Source: Lumbricus rubellus
Lineage: Eukaryota; Annelida; Clitellata; Crassiclitellata; Lumbricidae
DNA length: 64,000 nucleotides
Assembly: GCA_945859605.1 (NCBI GenBank)
Contig: OX243817.1
Coordinates: 35,067,968-35,131,967 of the forward strand
Reading direction: 5' to 3'
The notes under the pieces were generated by a model. The model was not told the DNA's origin. It saw only the letters and a program-made list of their open reading frames with translations, and ran no database searches. Position 1 is the stretch's first letter. Each line of letters opens with the position of its first letter. The position numbers and the translations under genes were made by a program. Below are positions 10,120-21,641 of this stretch, piece after piece.

Positions 10120-12204
10120 TCACATGTTCGAGTTTAAAATGTCTTTTGCTACGGTTTTACTGAAAGTAGTCAAATATTTATGCGATTCAGTTGTTAATTG
10201 AACCAATTGATCAGTGTAGACTGCATCGACCAATAATCTGGAACATTCTCGATGTTGATTCGTCAAATCTTTAGCAGTTGGCAAACGACGGAGACGTAAA
10301 TGACACTGATTTGCAACATACTTAATGAAAGACATCGAGGAAATGTAAATGACGAATGAATACAAACTCTCCAACTTTCTGATTTCTTTAAGTTGTCTAT
10401 CAATACAGGCTTTGTGCAATATAATAAATCCAAACACCGTTTGGATGCACGGATCAAATATAACTGACCATTTACTTGTTACAACAACAGAACAAACATC
10501 ACTGTAGTATTTGTCCATTCCAATTTTCTTGGTTAAGGCATTGAAATGTTTCTCAGCCTCTTTACACATCTTCAGACATTCCACATACTCTTCGAGATAT
10601 GTGAAGTAAAAGTTCGCACGATATGCAACGCTTGTGAAGTAAGATGTTTTTGGCAGACTCTCGTCGAATCCTCGAATGAACCAATGAAAGGCAATGCCTG
10701 TGATCGTATCTAAACTGGCTGGAACCTGTTCTTTGGTTTCTTTCTGCGTCCAACCTGCATTCTGCATACTCGCGTCTTCCTTTCGTGTATAGATACACAT
10801 GCGATGGAAATCAGGCGTTTTTCTTTGAAGCAGATATGAAAGGTTGCCTAAAAGCGACTTTCCGAGGTTCAAATATTTTCCTGAATTAGTTTGAGGAGTC
10901 GTCAGCATTGATTGGTCAAGATGAACACGTGCCAATCTCACCAACTCCCTGGTTGAATCAGGCTGATGTAGACCAGCTTGTTTCTTTGTCGAAGCCTGAA
11001 CATTTGCAATCAGTCCAGTCACCAACACGTGAAATTCTGAACCGCCGACAATAAGTTGATCAAGACTGAATCTGTTGTCTGAGTTTGGTTCTATTGGGTT
11101 GACAAAGTGACTCACACGGTTGACACCAAACTGAGCAAGCAGTGACAGTTTATCACTAATTCCAGATGGAAAGAAAGCCTCTGGATTTGCAATTGACCAT
11201 TTTGCTGTAATTGCTGTAATTTCAGATTCGTTGGAAGCAAATGATGATAAAATTTGGATCGTTAAGTCAACGTCGCCCGTCTGATATTCAAACATATTGT
11301 TGCAGGGGATAAAGTAGTTTCGACACTGTCCTTCGAATAGCCATTCGATCAGTTCCAAAAGTAACTCCGCCACAGAAGTAGTTATGGAGCTTTTATTCCA
11401 GAAAGACTGGGTCTTGTCTTCACAAGCCCACAACATCAATGTTTTCATAGTATATGAAGAAATTGCGCAGTCCATTCGTTTTTCTTTGCACTGTATCTCT
11501 ACGCTGGTTTTAATCAGACGAAGAATGTGATAGATATACTTTTGTATGGCAGACCAACTGTTGACAAGTACAATCTCGGCAGATGAGAACGAAAACCTAA
11601 ACAAGGTCTGGTCAGTTGGACAACTGGGATGAGCCTTTGCAACAAAGTGACATCCTCCGTGCACAACTTTACTCAGTAGTTCCTTCGTTGGCCATCCGTT
11701 ACTTCTCTGTCGTCTTATCCATTCCACAGCAGCGTTTGGCCAGATTGGACAGAACACACAGCTAACCAGATCAGCGGTCGTAATTTCATAATCCTCAAGC
11801 TGTCGTTTGAATCTTCTTCTTTCTTCGCCGCTCAATAACCTTGTAAGCTCTAAGGATGACATCACGGGTCCTTTGATTGCTGGGCCGGATGAATACGATT
11901 TCTGCAACTGCCATCTCTTGAAATAGCCTCGTGAATTATTAGAGAATTTCAGTCGTGCAAAACCCGGGTATGCATTGTTTGTCTCCACTAATAAGACGTG
12001 TCCGTGAAACTTCTCTGGGAATGGATCGGTGGGCGATATTGCGCATTTGTTTAAGCAGAAATTCATGTGATCGAAGTCCGTTAGGTTCGCAATCACATAC
12101 TGGAATGGAAGTTCGGCAGCACTGCCAGACATTATGTAGCCCATTGGCACTCTCCTTCGCAGAAGTAATTCCATGAACTTCCGGAAATCTTCGTAGTTTT
12201 CCAT
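10120..12204 (-). CDS. Mab-21/cGAS-like nucleotidyltransferase, copy 2
   Basis: A 694-codon single-exon frame, close paralogue of the gene at 4924-7011. I chose the ATG at 12,202-12,204 (MENYEDF) because it matches the start of copy 1. An in-frame ATG at 12,262-12,264 (MSYFCC) would add 20 residues that have no counterpart. GS at 27-28, E31 and D43-x-D45 are kept, and the later Asp (about 145) precedes VSCVFCPIWP. The Mab-21 C-lobe words are also kept. Most differences from copy 1 are scattered substitutions without frame damage, so both copies seem functional. Where copy 1 has its splice acceptor CAG, the aligned position here reads CAA. The 5' structure of this gene may therefore differ. 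Likely role: cGAS-like sensor or related nucleotidyltransferase; substrate and ligand unknown. Confidence 0.85.
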   Translation of the reverse strand: MENYEDFRKFMELLLRRRVPMGYIMSGSAAELPFQYVIANLTDFDHMNFCLNKCAISPTDPFPEKFHGHVLLVETNNAYPGFARLKFSNNSRGYFKRWQLQKSYSSGPAIKGPVMSSLELTRLLSGEERRRFKRQLEDYEITTADLVSCVFCPIWPNAAVEWIRRQRSNGWPTKELLSKVVHGGCHFVAKAHPSCPTDQTLFRFSFSSAEIVLVNSWSAIQKYIYHILRLIKTSVEIQCKEKRMDCAISSYTMKTLMLWACEDKTQSFWNKSSITTSVAELLLELIEWLFEGQCRNYFIPCNNMFEYQTGDVDLTIQILSSFASNESEITAITAKWSIANPEAFFPSGISDKLSLLAQFGVNRVSHFVNPIEPNSDNRFSLDQLIVGGSEFHVLVTGLIANVQASTKKQAGLHQPDSTRELVRLARVHLDQSMLTTPQTNSGKYLNLGKSLLGNLSYLLQRKTPDFHRMCIYTRKEDASMQNAGWTQKETKEQVPASLDTITGIAFHWFIRGFDESLPKTSYFTSVAYRANFYFTYLEEYVECLKMCKEAEKHFNALTKKIGMDKYYSDVCSVVVTSKWSVIFDPCIQTVFGFIILHKACIDRQLKEIRKLESLYSFVIYISSMSFIKYVANQCHLRLRRLPTAKDLTNQHRECSRLLVDAVYTDQLVQLTTESHKYLTTFSKTVAKDILNSNM

Positions 12205-12899
12205 CCGACCAGACATGCAATAGTTGCCAAAAATTTCTACAACTTCACAACAAAAATAAGACATGAAGTCATCATGGCGCCCGCACGTTAAAGCAAGGAG
12301 CAAGTGCCTCTTGAATTTCGAGTAGTCTTGCAGAGTGGTGGTCCAGCATCTCCGCCAATGTTTGCACTTTGAAAGTGCCAGTCTGGATAAGGGAGTAGAG
12401 CGACACTAATCATCAGGACAAAGTTTCGTTAAAAAGAAACAAGAAACATAAATGAACCTACTTTTCATGCATGTCTCTCTCTCTCTCTTAGTTCCTTCCG
12501 TTCCTTCCGGAACGTTGGTCGACAAGATTCCTTCAATATGTGCGGTTGCTTGCGGCTGCCTCTGCCTCGTTCCAATCGATTTCCATTTCCGCCAAGTCCT
12601 CTCTAAACGTGTTCATGCATGCAACTCTGCCAATTTTTAAAAATCTTTTACTTAATGCATCAATTTAAAGACGTTTCACTTTAGAATTAAGAATTAAACA
12701 AAATATTTCGTTATTGTATCTTTGACCTACATGATTCATTCATTCTTTCTTTCATGTCAAGAACTCTATAGCGCCCTTTTGCGAAGACCACTCAGAGGAG
12801 CTACTAGTTCAGCCACGGTGGTAGAATCTTGAAAAATCTTAGCACACTGACGATTCTACCCTAAGTAACAGGCGCACCTCCAACGGAAGACCTTTCCAG

Positions 12900-13760
12900 A
12901 CAAATGAACCTACAACTGAGAGAGCACGACGCTGACAGGTTGAGGTCTCAATTCGAGGGGCAAAAAACTTCCCGTAGAGGCAGAGCGAAAGGCTCTAGGA
13001 GCCAGAACAACATAATATTGGACAGCAGAGCTCACATAGATAGGTCGGAACACTGCAAAGGAAACAACGTCAAACTAGTGAAACAATAATTATGTATTCG
13101 ATGCGTTGTGACTTGTGAGACAGGGAGCCAGCGTAGGGTGCCATGCATGCAAGATGAAACACAGACAAATTTCAGGATTCGCTGCAGCCCAAAGCACATG
13201 GTCTAGTCGGACTATTAATAACAGAGGCAAACCAAACCAAATAGAGCAGCAGTAGTCCAAGTGGCTGATGACAAAAGCATGGACATGGGTAGCAGCAGCA
13301 TCCTGCGATAAGGAACGAAAGATGACCCGTAGCTGACGAAATTGGTAGTTGGTCTAACAGCCACGAGCCAACTTATTGGCGTACTTTGAGAAAAAGTTCT
13401 TCATCCAGCGTAACTCCCGACTCCTAGACAGATTAAAAATACAGGTTTGATGGGACATGCTTCAGCCACCGCACAATTATCAATACTTGCTAGGCGCCTG
13501 CGTCCACCCAGTCAAGTGAATTTTAGTCTTGGTAATGTTAAGTGGGAGGCGGTTAGAGGCTAGCCAGCTTTTAACCATAACCACACATTTGCTGAACCAC
13601 TGCCAGAGCATAGTCAACGTGGCAATGGTACACGCTTGAACATCATCAGCGTATAGCTGTTGAAAAAGACGGCAGGATGTCGGCAGTTATCATATGCCGG
13701 ACGTTTAAAATAATATAAAGCAATGGCCCCAGAACGGAACCGTGCGGTTAATCCCCAATG
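12900..13760 (-). pseudogene. degenerate LINE reverse-transcriptase relic
   Basis: Read on the minus strand with several frame changes and stops. It gives reverse-transcriptase words in family order: HGSVLGPLLYI near 13,730, a tract resembling the catalytic ADD region near 13,640, then HAFVISHLDYC...GLP near 13,240. This is the RT palm/thumb order of CR1/Jockey-like LINEs. The lower part (12,900-13,390) is shared with 7125-7615. Confidence 0.6.
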
Positions 13761-13897
13761 CCAAAAGTTAATTATCTTGTCATAACAAGAAGCGCTGATT
13801 TTTCAGTAGGCCTAAGTAGCTAATAACAAAATTTATAAAAATTTTAAGTAGCCTAACTGCACAAAACATACAGCCAGGATTTCGGGAGCGGGCAAAT

Positions 13898-14690
13898 GAG
13901 CAGATGACATAGTGCTAATGGCAAGCACAGAAACGGAGCTGCAGGATCTGGTGCCTCGCTTGGACAGGGAAGGTCAAAAGAAAGGTCTGGAGATCAACAT
14001 GGGGAAGACAAAGTGTTTGGCGCTGTCAGGGGAACAATGTAATATCAAAGTACAGGACATCATGATAGAACAAGTGGACACATTCGTGCACTTGGGCTCT
14101 CTCATAACAAAAGATGCTGAGTGTAGCAAGGAGATAAGAGTAAGAATCGCGAGAGGACATGGAGTAGATGCAGATCTGAAGAAACTGTGGAAAAGCCATA
14201 ACATCAAACTATCTACAAAATTAAAGTTAATGAGGACGCTTATTATGACCTGTGATGATGTATGGTTGTGAGACTTGGACAATCAAAAAGAGTGATGAAG
14301 ATAGAATAAAGGCATTTGAAACGAAAGGCGTAAGAAAAATCCTCGGAATATCATGGACTAAGAAAAAACAAATGATTGGGTACTGGAGACAGCTGGTGTA
14401 GAAAGGAGCCTACTTGAATCTATCAAAGGAATGAAGATGTCATACTTCGGACACATCATGAGGAAACATGGAGATTTTTTAGAGAAGGAAATTATGCAAG
14501 GAATGGTTCCGGGAGCAAGATCAAGAGGCAGACCTAGAAAGAGGTAGTGGGACAACATGTGTGATTGGGCGGGATTATCAACAGAGGAATTGTTGAGAGC
14601 AACCGATGACAGGAGAGAATGGAGAAGAATTGTCCAAAATGCAACCAACCCTCGTATCGAGGAAGGTTGAAGGCAAGGCAAGGCAATGCA
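13898..14690 (+). pseudogene. 5'-truncated LINE: RT motif to 3' end
   Basis: The plus strand starts at an RT active-site word (ADDIVLMAS, about 13,900). It runs in frame through GLEINMGKTKCLALSGE, VHLGSLITKDAEC and a KLKLMRTLIM stretch to 14,271. It then continues in other frames through CETWTIKKSDEDRIKAFE, KILGI.WT, a GRPRKR word and NATNPRIEEG. This is the C-terminal half of an endonuclease/reverse-transcriptase LINE with at least two frameshifts and one stop. The 3' end carries an AAGGC-rich tail (about 14,668-14,695). A second copy of the same 3' end is at 55,858-55,917. Confidence 0.75.
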
Positions 14691-14900
14691 AGGCAAATTA
14701 GCATTTGGCGGACAATGTCGTGGCGTACAGCACCGAGCATGAAAGGGGTTTGCCACCGTTTGGAGGGATGTGCCCTCTCTACCATAAGTTTTTTGAACTT
14801 CCACATTGCAATGACAGCATTTCAAACTTTCATCTTAAGAAAATGTCTCTACTATTTCAGTGCTGATAAGAGTTGTATAAACTCCAATAAAATTAATATA

Positions 14901-16541
14901 CAGGGTGGCCCCAAAAAAAGTGATAACACCTCGTAACAAAGGGTCATTTAATATAATTGAATCAAAATAACGTGTTGTAATTTACTGTCGTATGCCAAGT
15001 AGTAATTACGCTACTCATAAAACATGTTCAATGTGTCCCCCTTGCTTCTCAACAACTTTTTGTAAGCGAGAAACACCAACTGATACCATGATAGCGCAGC
15101 TGAAATGTTCACGTTCTCGTATGTCTCCTTTCTGGAACTTAATTGCATTTTCTTTGATTCAACTTAATACATAAGACCATGTTGAAAATTAACTGGCGTG
15201 GCAAAGGTGAATATCTTGTTGTGTGTAAACCAGATGGTTCGTACACTTCTGTCATTAGGAAACCGTTCAAGTAGGCAGTGTTGTTGAAAGTATCGGGCAA
15301 ATGTACTTAAGTAAAAGTAAAAGTAAAATAGATTTTAATTACTTAAGTAAAAGTAAAAGTACTCGTCACAAATTTTACTTAAGTAAAAGTAAAAAGTAGC
15401 CGCTTCAAATAATACTTTTTAAGTAAAAAGTAAAAGTACCGAGTCTTTCTATAAGCTTAACTCAATCGATTATTAACCTATAAAAATACTAAATTCTCGA
15501 AATGGCACTTATCGTTGAGTCTAGTGCGCACGCTTCCGAATCAATGTTAACGCAATGCACAGCTGAAGGGTCGTTCTGCTGCAGAAATGGCGGTGCATCC
15601 AGCGTGCGCCACCCATCGAAAATCTATTTTAGGCATGCAAATTTGAATCAGCCGTCTTAGCTTAGCGTAACGAAATGTTAATTTAGCGATTTGAAGTAAC
15701 GAACATTGTAACGAGTGTCGCATAAATTGTAACGAAGTAAAAGTACTGAAATATGGGTAAAATTTTACTTCGTTGAAAGTAAAAGTAATTCAGATTTTTG
15801 TTACTTCGTTACATGAGAAAGTACTGAAACTTTTACTTAAGTACAGTAACGCGTTACTTTTACTTCGTTACTGTACAACACTGCAAGTAGGCTAGCTGCT
15901 GACTGCGTTGCAAACGTTTCAATTCGCAATTTTCGTTCAGCGTCTGCCCGATCACACGCTTGTTCGTTTTCAGATGTAAAAATTGCCTTACAATACGTTG
16001 CACCGAGGTCCGTGATGTAGGCTACCCGTGTCTCTTTGTATTTCCCACGACTTTTTTGTGACTGTGAGGATTATCTTCTTGACTGCAGATCAGCTCACTC
16101 ACACGCTCAATGTTCTGTCATGTTCTAGCAGACTTTGGCCGACCACTTCCGCGTTTACGTTCTGTTGTACCGTCATTATCAATTTATTTAATAACCCGAC
16201 TGACACTAGCTATAGTCTACTATAGGCTTTGTTTGGAAACTCATTTTCATTCGTCTTGCAGCCAATGTTTCTCAATTCGCACATTTTTAATCAGAAAACG
16301 GTCTTCTGATGTGATTTTTGTCATTCTGGTTGAAATATCTTCAAAACACGCAGAAGTTGGCGATTGGCAAATAAAAAATAAAAATGTCGACCGGAAATTG
16401 TCGTAATAATGATGTCATATGACTAAACAGGTAAGTAAGTAAATGAGTGAACTATTTAAGCTATTATGGATATAGTCTAAACAGATTTGAACTAATTATA
16501 GTACATTATACGAGGTGTTATCACTTTTTTGGGCCACCCTG
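14901..16541 (-). mobile_element. Tc1/mariner-type transposon, degenerate, with nested hAT MITE
   Basis: Terminal inverted repeats of about 33 bp (left 14,901-14,936 starting CAGGGTGGCC; right 16,508-16,541) are flanked by TA on both sides, the mariner target duplication. On the minus strand, relics of the transposase are readable. Near 16,150 there is a GSGRPKS word followed by IERVSELICSQEDNPHSHK, and near 15,010-15,060 the terminal QGGHIEHVL before the stop. Both are typical Tc1/mariner regions. The catalytic centre is damaged and a 608-bp element has been inserted at 15,276, so the copy is dead. Confidence 0.85.
15276..15883. mobile_element. hAT-type MITE nested in the mariner
   Basis: Ends are CAGTGTTGT...ACAACACTG, with subterminal inverted runs rich in AAGTAAAAGT and TACTTTTACTT. 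It is flanked by a perfect 8-bp target duplication CAAGTAGG (15,268-15,275 and 15,884-15,891), which is the hAT length. It has no transposase frame. Because it interrupts the mariner, it is the younger insertion. Confidence 0.85.
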
Positions 16542-17429
16542 TACATGCAATAGTAACAATTTTATTTTAGTTTCCACACTGCAATGGAAGCATTTTAGGA
16601 TGTCTTGTTAACAAAAATAATTAACCTAATCTATTTTTCAGTGCTGATAAAAAGACTGGTGTAAAAATGCAGTAAATATTATAGGCCTACTTATGATTGC
16701 AATAATAATAATTTGTTTGCATGTCAAATTCAGCAACTCGGTTCTGCTGCTGCTGGACTTTTATGATGAATAATTGCAGACGAGAGTATAAGTATAAAGC
16801 CCATATATAATATATAATTATAGGCTATAGGCCTATACATGTACCTTGTTGAACTGGAATCAACATAATTACATGTATCTCGGTTATTCAAGACTGTCAT
16901 CAATAGCTAGCTTGCAAGTATCGATGCAGTCGGCTCACGTCAGCTTTAGCTCAACGGATCTGTTGAAGAGGTTTATTGACCTATTGACATAATATTATTA
17001 AGGTGATCTAAACTGTCGATCTAACCAGCCTACGCATGTGCATGTCACGACTCACGAGTGACTGTTTGAATCATCGTTAGAAAATGAAAAGCTGTTCAAG
17101 TCTCGATTTAATCTGAATCTGCAACTAAAGAAACAGCTTTTAAAATAGGCCTATACACAAAACTTGCCGTCACTTTCCCTTCCATTTGGCTATTGCTGCA
17201 AGTTAAGGTCTTCACTCAAATTTTGAATAATTATATGGTGTTATTAGCCTATGCTTATTCATTTGGCTTTCCGAACATAGCTTTGTTGTGATTTTTTGGC
17301 CTTGCGTTTTTGCGTGTAACCATAGTTTCTCTTTGCTAGAAAAATTTCGAAAATTTATGCTACAAAATTCAGAAAAGCCCACACAATTTTTACGCTGGGA
17401 TTATCTCTAAAAGAAGATGATAGTCCACA

Positions 17430-18255
17430 ATGCAAATTCTGCAGTCAATTATGCCAATTTATAATCTACAGTTCAATTTGTCAATTCCATTGGTCCATTA
17501 TCCATGTATATTATTGGTCCATATTGAGTTATTGACTCAGTACGTTGGAATGTCATACTAAAAAGACAATCAAGAATCTATGTACAACCAAGGTTTCTTC
17601 AGTAGGCTAGGTCTCAACTACGTATGTAACAAAAACACTTGGATTAACGAAATAAGTTCCGTGCTAGGCCTAGACCACGATAACTTCAACAACGATTAAT
17701 AATTATCGAAATGAGATAATTATAATAATATACATTTAGGCCTACATGTATATTACTTGTTGTAGCCTAAACGTGATTGTTTATTTCATTTAAGGGGAAA
17801 TTTTTTAATGCGGCACTACTGTTTTATTAGTCGGTTCAACAACTTCCTTAGCCCTACATTTAAAACTAATCACACAAATTGTAAAAACAACGACATTTGC
17901 TTGAGCTCTTTACTACCGCCACCACAATTACCCTCCTGAATCTGTTCAGATAGGCCATTGAACTAGCTCAATAAATATCACCCTATCACTACTACCAGAT
18001 GCCGTGGTTGTCTGGCTACTAATTGACACATCAGCGATGATCTGACATTTCCTGTTACATATATTTTGGACAGCAGTAATCTAATGGTGCCCAGCTTGCC
18101 TTGTCTCGGTAGTTTATGCATAGGCCTACATGTAACTAAGCAATGTCTAATTTTGGCCTGCTGCAGAATATACATGTACAAGCCTTGATTGTCTTATTCA
18201 TCGTGAGGGCTCACGAGAGGACTCTCAGAATCATAATTTAGGCCTACCCGAGGAC
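17430..18255. repeat. paralogous non-coding block related to 1-340 and 8.48-9.26 kb
   Basis: 17,430-17,605 resembles 1-340. 17,769-17,995 resembles 8480-8735, and 18,200-18,250 resembles the GGTGCTCACGA repeats at 8953-9262. The block suggests that the upstream region of the first Mab-21-like gene was copied along with the gene and later split by insertions. The stretch 16,550-17,430 holds nothing I can identify. Confidence 0.5.
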
Positions 18256-18395
18256 CAGAGCTGAAAGTGGTTTTGAAAAGTTGCCGGGTCTCACCGCCGT
18301 CCGAAAAAATTGATGACATTTTACCGTCCAAGCCCGTTCCGACTAGGGGTCTGGGGGAGCGTCGTAAGCTCCCCCAGCGGGGTCTGGGGTGGAGC

Positions 18396-19138
18396 CAGGC
18401 CCGGCCTTAGGGCAAGGCGAGCGAGGCAACCGCCTTGGGCCCCGCGCTTCCAGGGGCCCCGCGCTGCTGGCTATAATTTTTTCTTTGACGATATTGACAA
18501 TGATTACGTCGTATAAAACAACTGTTCTTGCAGTCAATTTGTCACGCGAATGTGATTTTGAAAGAACGAAACTTCGCTAAAACTTAAGGCGAGTCACAGC
18601 CTACTTTTTAGCGTTGACCTGTATGTAAAATTCTCTCCAGAAAACACTAAGTATGGCCTAACTCATTTTGTTTCAAATTTGCAAATGGACATCCGCATAC
18701 ATTTTTGCTGGAGAGGGCAAAACACAATGATAGTGGTGACAATTTTAACGACATCTTAGAAAATGAAAAACAGGAAATTTAGAACATGGATATTTTCAGA
18801 GAGGTGCCTAAATGTAGCCTAAATTAATTCGTTTCACTTTGTGAATAATTGGCATCATTAGGGTTTTGGTGCAAAGAGATTTGTCAAAAGCTAAAAACGC
18901 AGACCTAACATGCATGCATCTTTTAAAATCAAATATGTATAGGCCTAGGTCACATCAATGTGGTTTTGTTTTAAAAATAGTGCTCTTAGCTCAAAAGAAA
19001 TTTGCGAAACAACGTTAAGAGTCTCATCTTAGGTGACTCTCCCCCACCAGCGCCGCATTGACAGGAAATCAACTGCGTAAATTTAAGCTTGAGGACCCGA
19101 TGCTGCCTTGGGCCCCGCAAGCCCTAGGGCCGGGCCTG
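18396..19138. mobile_element. hAT-type non-autonomous element
   Basis: Ends CAGGCCCGGCC...GGCCGGGCCTG, with a CCTTGGGCCCCG word near each end. Flanked by a perfect 8-bp duplication GGTGGAGC (18,388-18,395 and 19,139-19,146). There is no transposase frame. It sits in a GGGGTCTGGGG...GAGCCCCAGCG repeat that has an uninterrupted second copy at 19,338-19,430. Confidence 0.85.
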
Positions 19139-19337
19139 GGTGGAGCCCCAGCGAACAGCGCATTTTTTGCTGTGTTGACCTCAAATGGAGCCATTTTTAG
19201 GCTCTTGTTTGCCAGCTATTTGTGAATGGTAAAGTCGCGAAAACTTTAAGAATAAGTCGTTTTTCAGTGTCGCAAGCTACCAGGATAACAATAAAAATCA
19301 AACTGATAATTGTAAAAGAGAACGGTTTTGTCTTTAC

Positions 19338-19430
19338 CGTAAGCTTCCCAGCGGGGTGTGGGGCGGAGCCCCAGCGACCAGCGCATTTTTGGCTGTGTCG
19401 ACCTCAAATGGAGCCATTTTTAGGCAGTCA
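19338..19430. repeat. empty-site copy of the repeat holding the hAT at 18,396
   Basis: This runs through AGCGGGGTGTGGGGCGGAGC directly into CCCAGCGACCAGCGCATTTTT and CTCAAATGGAGCCATTTTTAG. It matches the joined flanks of the element (18,376-18,395 plus 19,147-19,205) with no insert. It therefore supports the insertion borders. Confidence 0.65.
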
Positions 19431-20183
19431 TGGCCGGTCGTTCGTAACTGCATGGACGCCGTCCATGCAGTCATGGACGACCGTCCTGGCAGTGCTGGCC
19501 AAATAATTCATAGGACGGCATCCTGCCTTGAAAATAAGTGCCAGGACGCCGTCCATGACCATGGCACACTTTAAGCCCTGAGTATGACGAGTGCTGTAGT
19601 CTATTTAGCCGTAAGCATACAACGGCTTGATTCATTTGGGGGGCTTCAGCTTCGTTTGGGGGGTCTTAAGCCCCCCCCCCCAAGCCCAACGCTAGTTACG
19701 TTACTGCCGAAAAAGTTGACGACCTTTTTTAGTCATTAGCTTCGAAATACGCCTGAATAAACGCATGCACTCTCATTTCCTCGCGTGTACCCCGTATAAC
19801 CTGCCTTTTACAAGCGTATACCCTGCCCAAACTTATCCAAAATCCTACCATTTTTATCTAGTTTTAGCACCTGGCGACCTTGTCTGCGACCCGGCTGAGA
19901 CCCGGCAACAGCAGGTCTCGAAAATCGATGCCGGGTCGCAGACCCGGACAGACCCGGCTCACTTTCATCCCTGCCGAGGACACAACGTCACTGACCGACA
20001 TCATATTGGATTGCACCAGAGTGGTAACCTTGAGAGAACGGAACTCCGATTTCCCTGTATTATATGCAACTTTTGTGACAGCTCTAAACAGATAGGTATC
20101 TTACCTCCTGCCTTTAAATGCTGAAGGTTTGACAGTTGGTTACAGCTAGGCATCCAAGAAACACTATTCAATAGGCCTACTAT

Positions 20184-20512
20184 CAAGGCCGTAGCCAGGA
20201 TTTTATTTCGGGGGGTGTTTTCAGCGGCCAAAATTTCCATTTTTATCGACAAAATTTTCTGACGAGTGACGACCTTTAAAAAAATATTTCCCATTTTCGC
20301 CGTCAAAATTTCTGATGACCTTTTTTAGTCGTTAACTTCGATTTTTCAGATCGAAACATCGAATTTAATCTATTATTTCGTTTTAAGGAGTGTTTTATGA
20401 CTTTTTCCACGCTTTTTTTCATCACGAATTAAAAAATGCAATAGATTTTTTCTGCATTTTCCATTTCGGGGGGTGTTCAAACACCCAAAACACCCCCCTG
20501 TCTACGGCCTTG
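20184..20512. mobile_element. hAT-type MITE
   Basis: Ends CAAGGCCGTAG...CTACGGCCTTG with inner GGGGGGTGTTT inverted words. Flanked by a perfect 8-bp duplication CCTACTAT (20,176-20,183 and 20,513-20,520). It has no coding frame. The interval 20,520-21,640 holds no recognisable feature. Confidence 0.85.
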
Positions 20513-21641
20513 CCTACTATACTGACTTACGAGCATTCGAATATAAATGAAAATCCGAATTGAGATGCGAATTCGATTGTGGGGTTGAAATTTTTAATCC
20601 TTCAGGTCTATGCTTTATTCTCTGGCTGACTACAATAAGATTCTTTGAGATTTCTAGGCCATAAATTTCGCGAAGAAGAAACTGATAATTAGGCTATGTC
20701 ACAGGTTGGTCAACAATCCTTATGACCGCATCAATATAATAAAAAAAAATTTACCCAATTTTTTCGTTTCGTTAAAGCCAGCGGAAAAGAATTCAGAATT
20801 ATTATGCTGTTATTAGCTGAGTAGGCCTACTCAGTGAACAACACCGTAGGCTAATAAATAGTAGGCTCAGTGTGTTTTCTCAACTAGTTGACATTGGTCC
20901 CTGCTAAACAGCTTACGTAGGCCATATATTTCATTAAGTAACTCGTTGAGATTAATATTACATCTGGGAAAGTCTTGCATCAGCTTGACTGTTGATTTAC
21001 TGTTATAATCGAACAGTTGCAAGCGATTGTTTGCACATGTGTAATAGTGTAGCCTACTCTGAAAAATCTATTTGTCTCGATGACTAATCGACTTGAGGCT
21101 GTAATAAAGAGTAAAGGAAACATTATTAAATACTAAATGCTAATTTTTATTAATTAATTATGTGTGGATTAACAATGATGGTCGTACAATATTGTTTGCG
21201 GCTTAACTTGACGTTTATTTGGCACAAATTTGATGACGTCACGGATATTGGCGCTACAATTTTATTAAGTGAGCTAGTGATCTAATTTTTTTATATTAAC
21301 ATTTTCATTTGAATAACCTATCCGCCAGTATAAAAGTTTCCACATTATATTGTGTATAACATATATTTATCTGCATTCAAAATCGTTCACGACCTATCGA
21401 GACACCCTATAGTAAGCCTATAACCGTCTATCCTATCTCTCTAACAGTCTAACACTTTATTTGTTCTGAGTATAAAACGTAAGTAAGCAATTGAACAATT
21501 AATTGAGTATATTCTTTAATGAGAAACACTAGCAAATGGCCAAACGCACTTCATGGTAAGCTTAATAAATACATTAACACAAACAAACAAAATTTGTGTA
21601 TGAAAATCAAGAATTGTATGAAACAACAACACGCGCAATAC

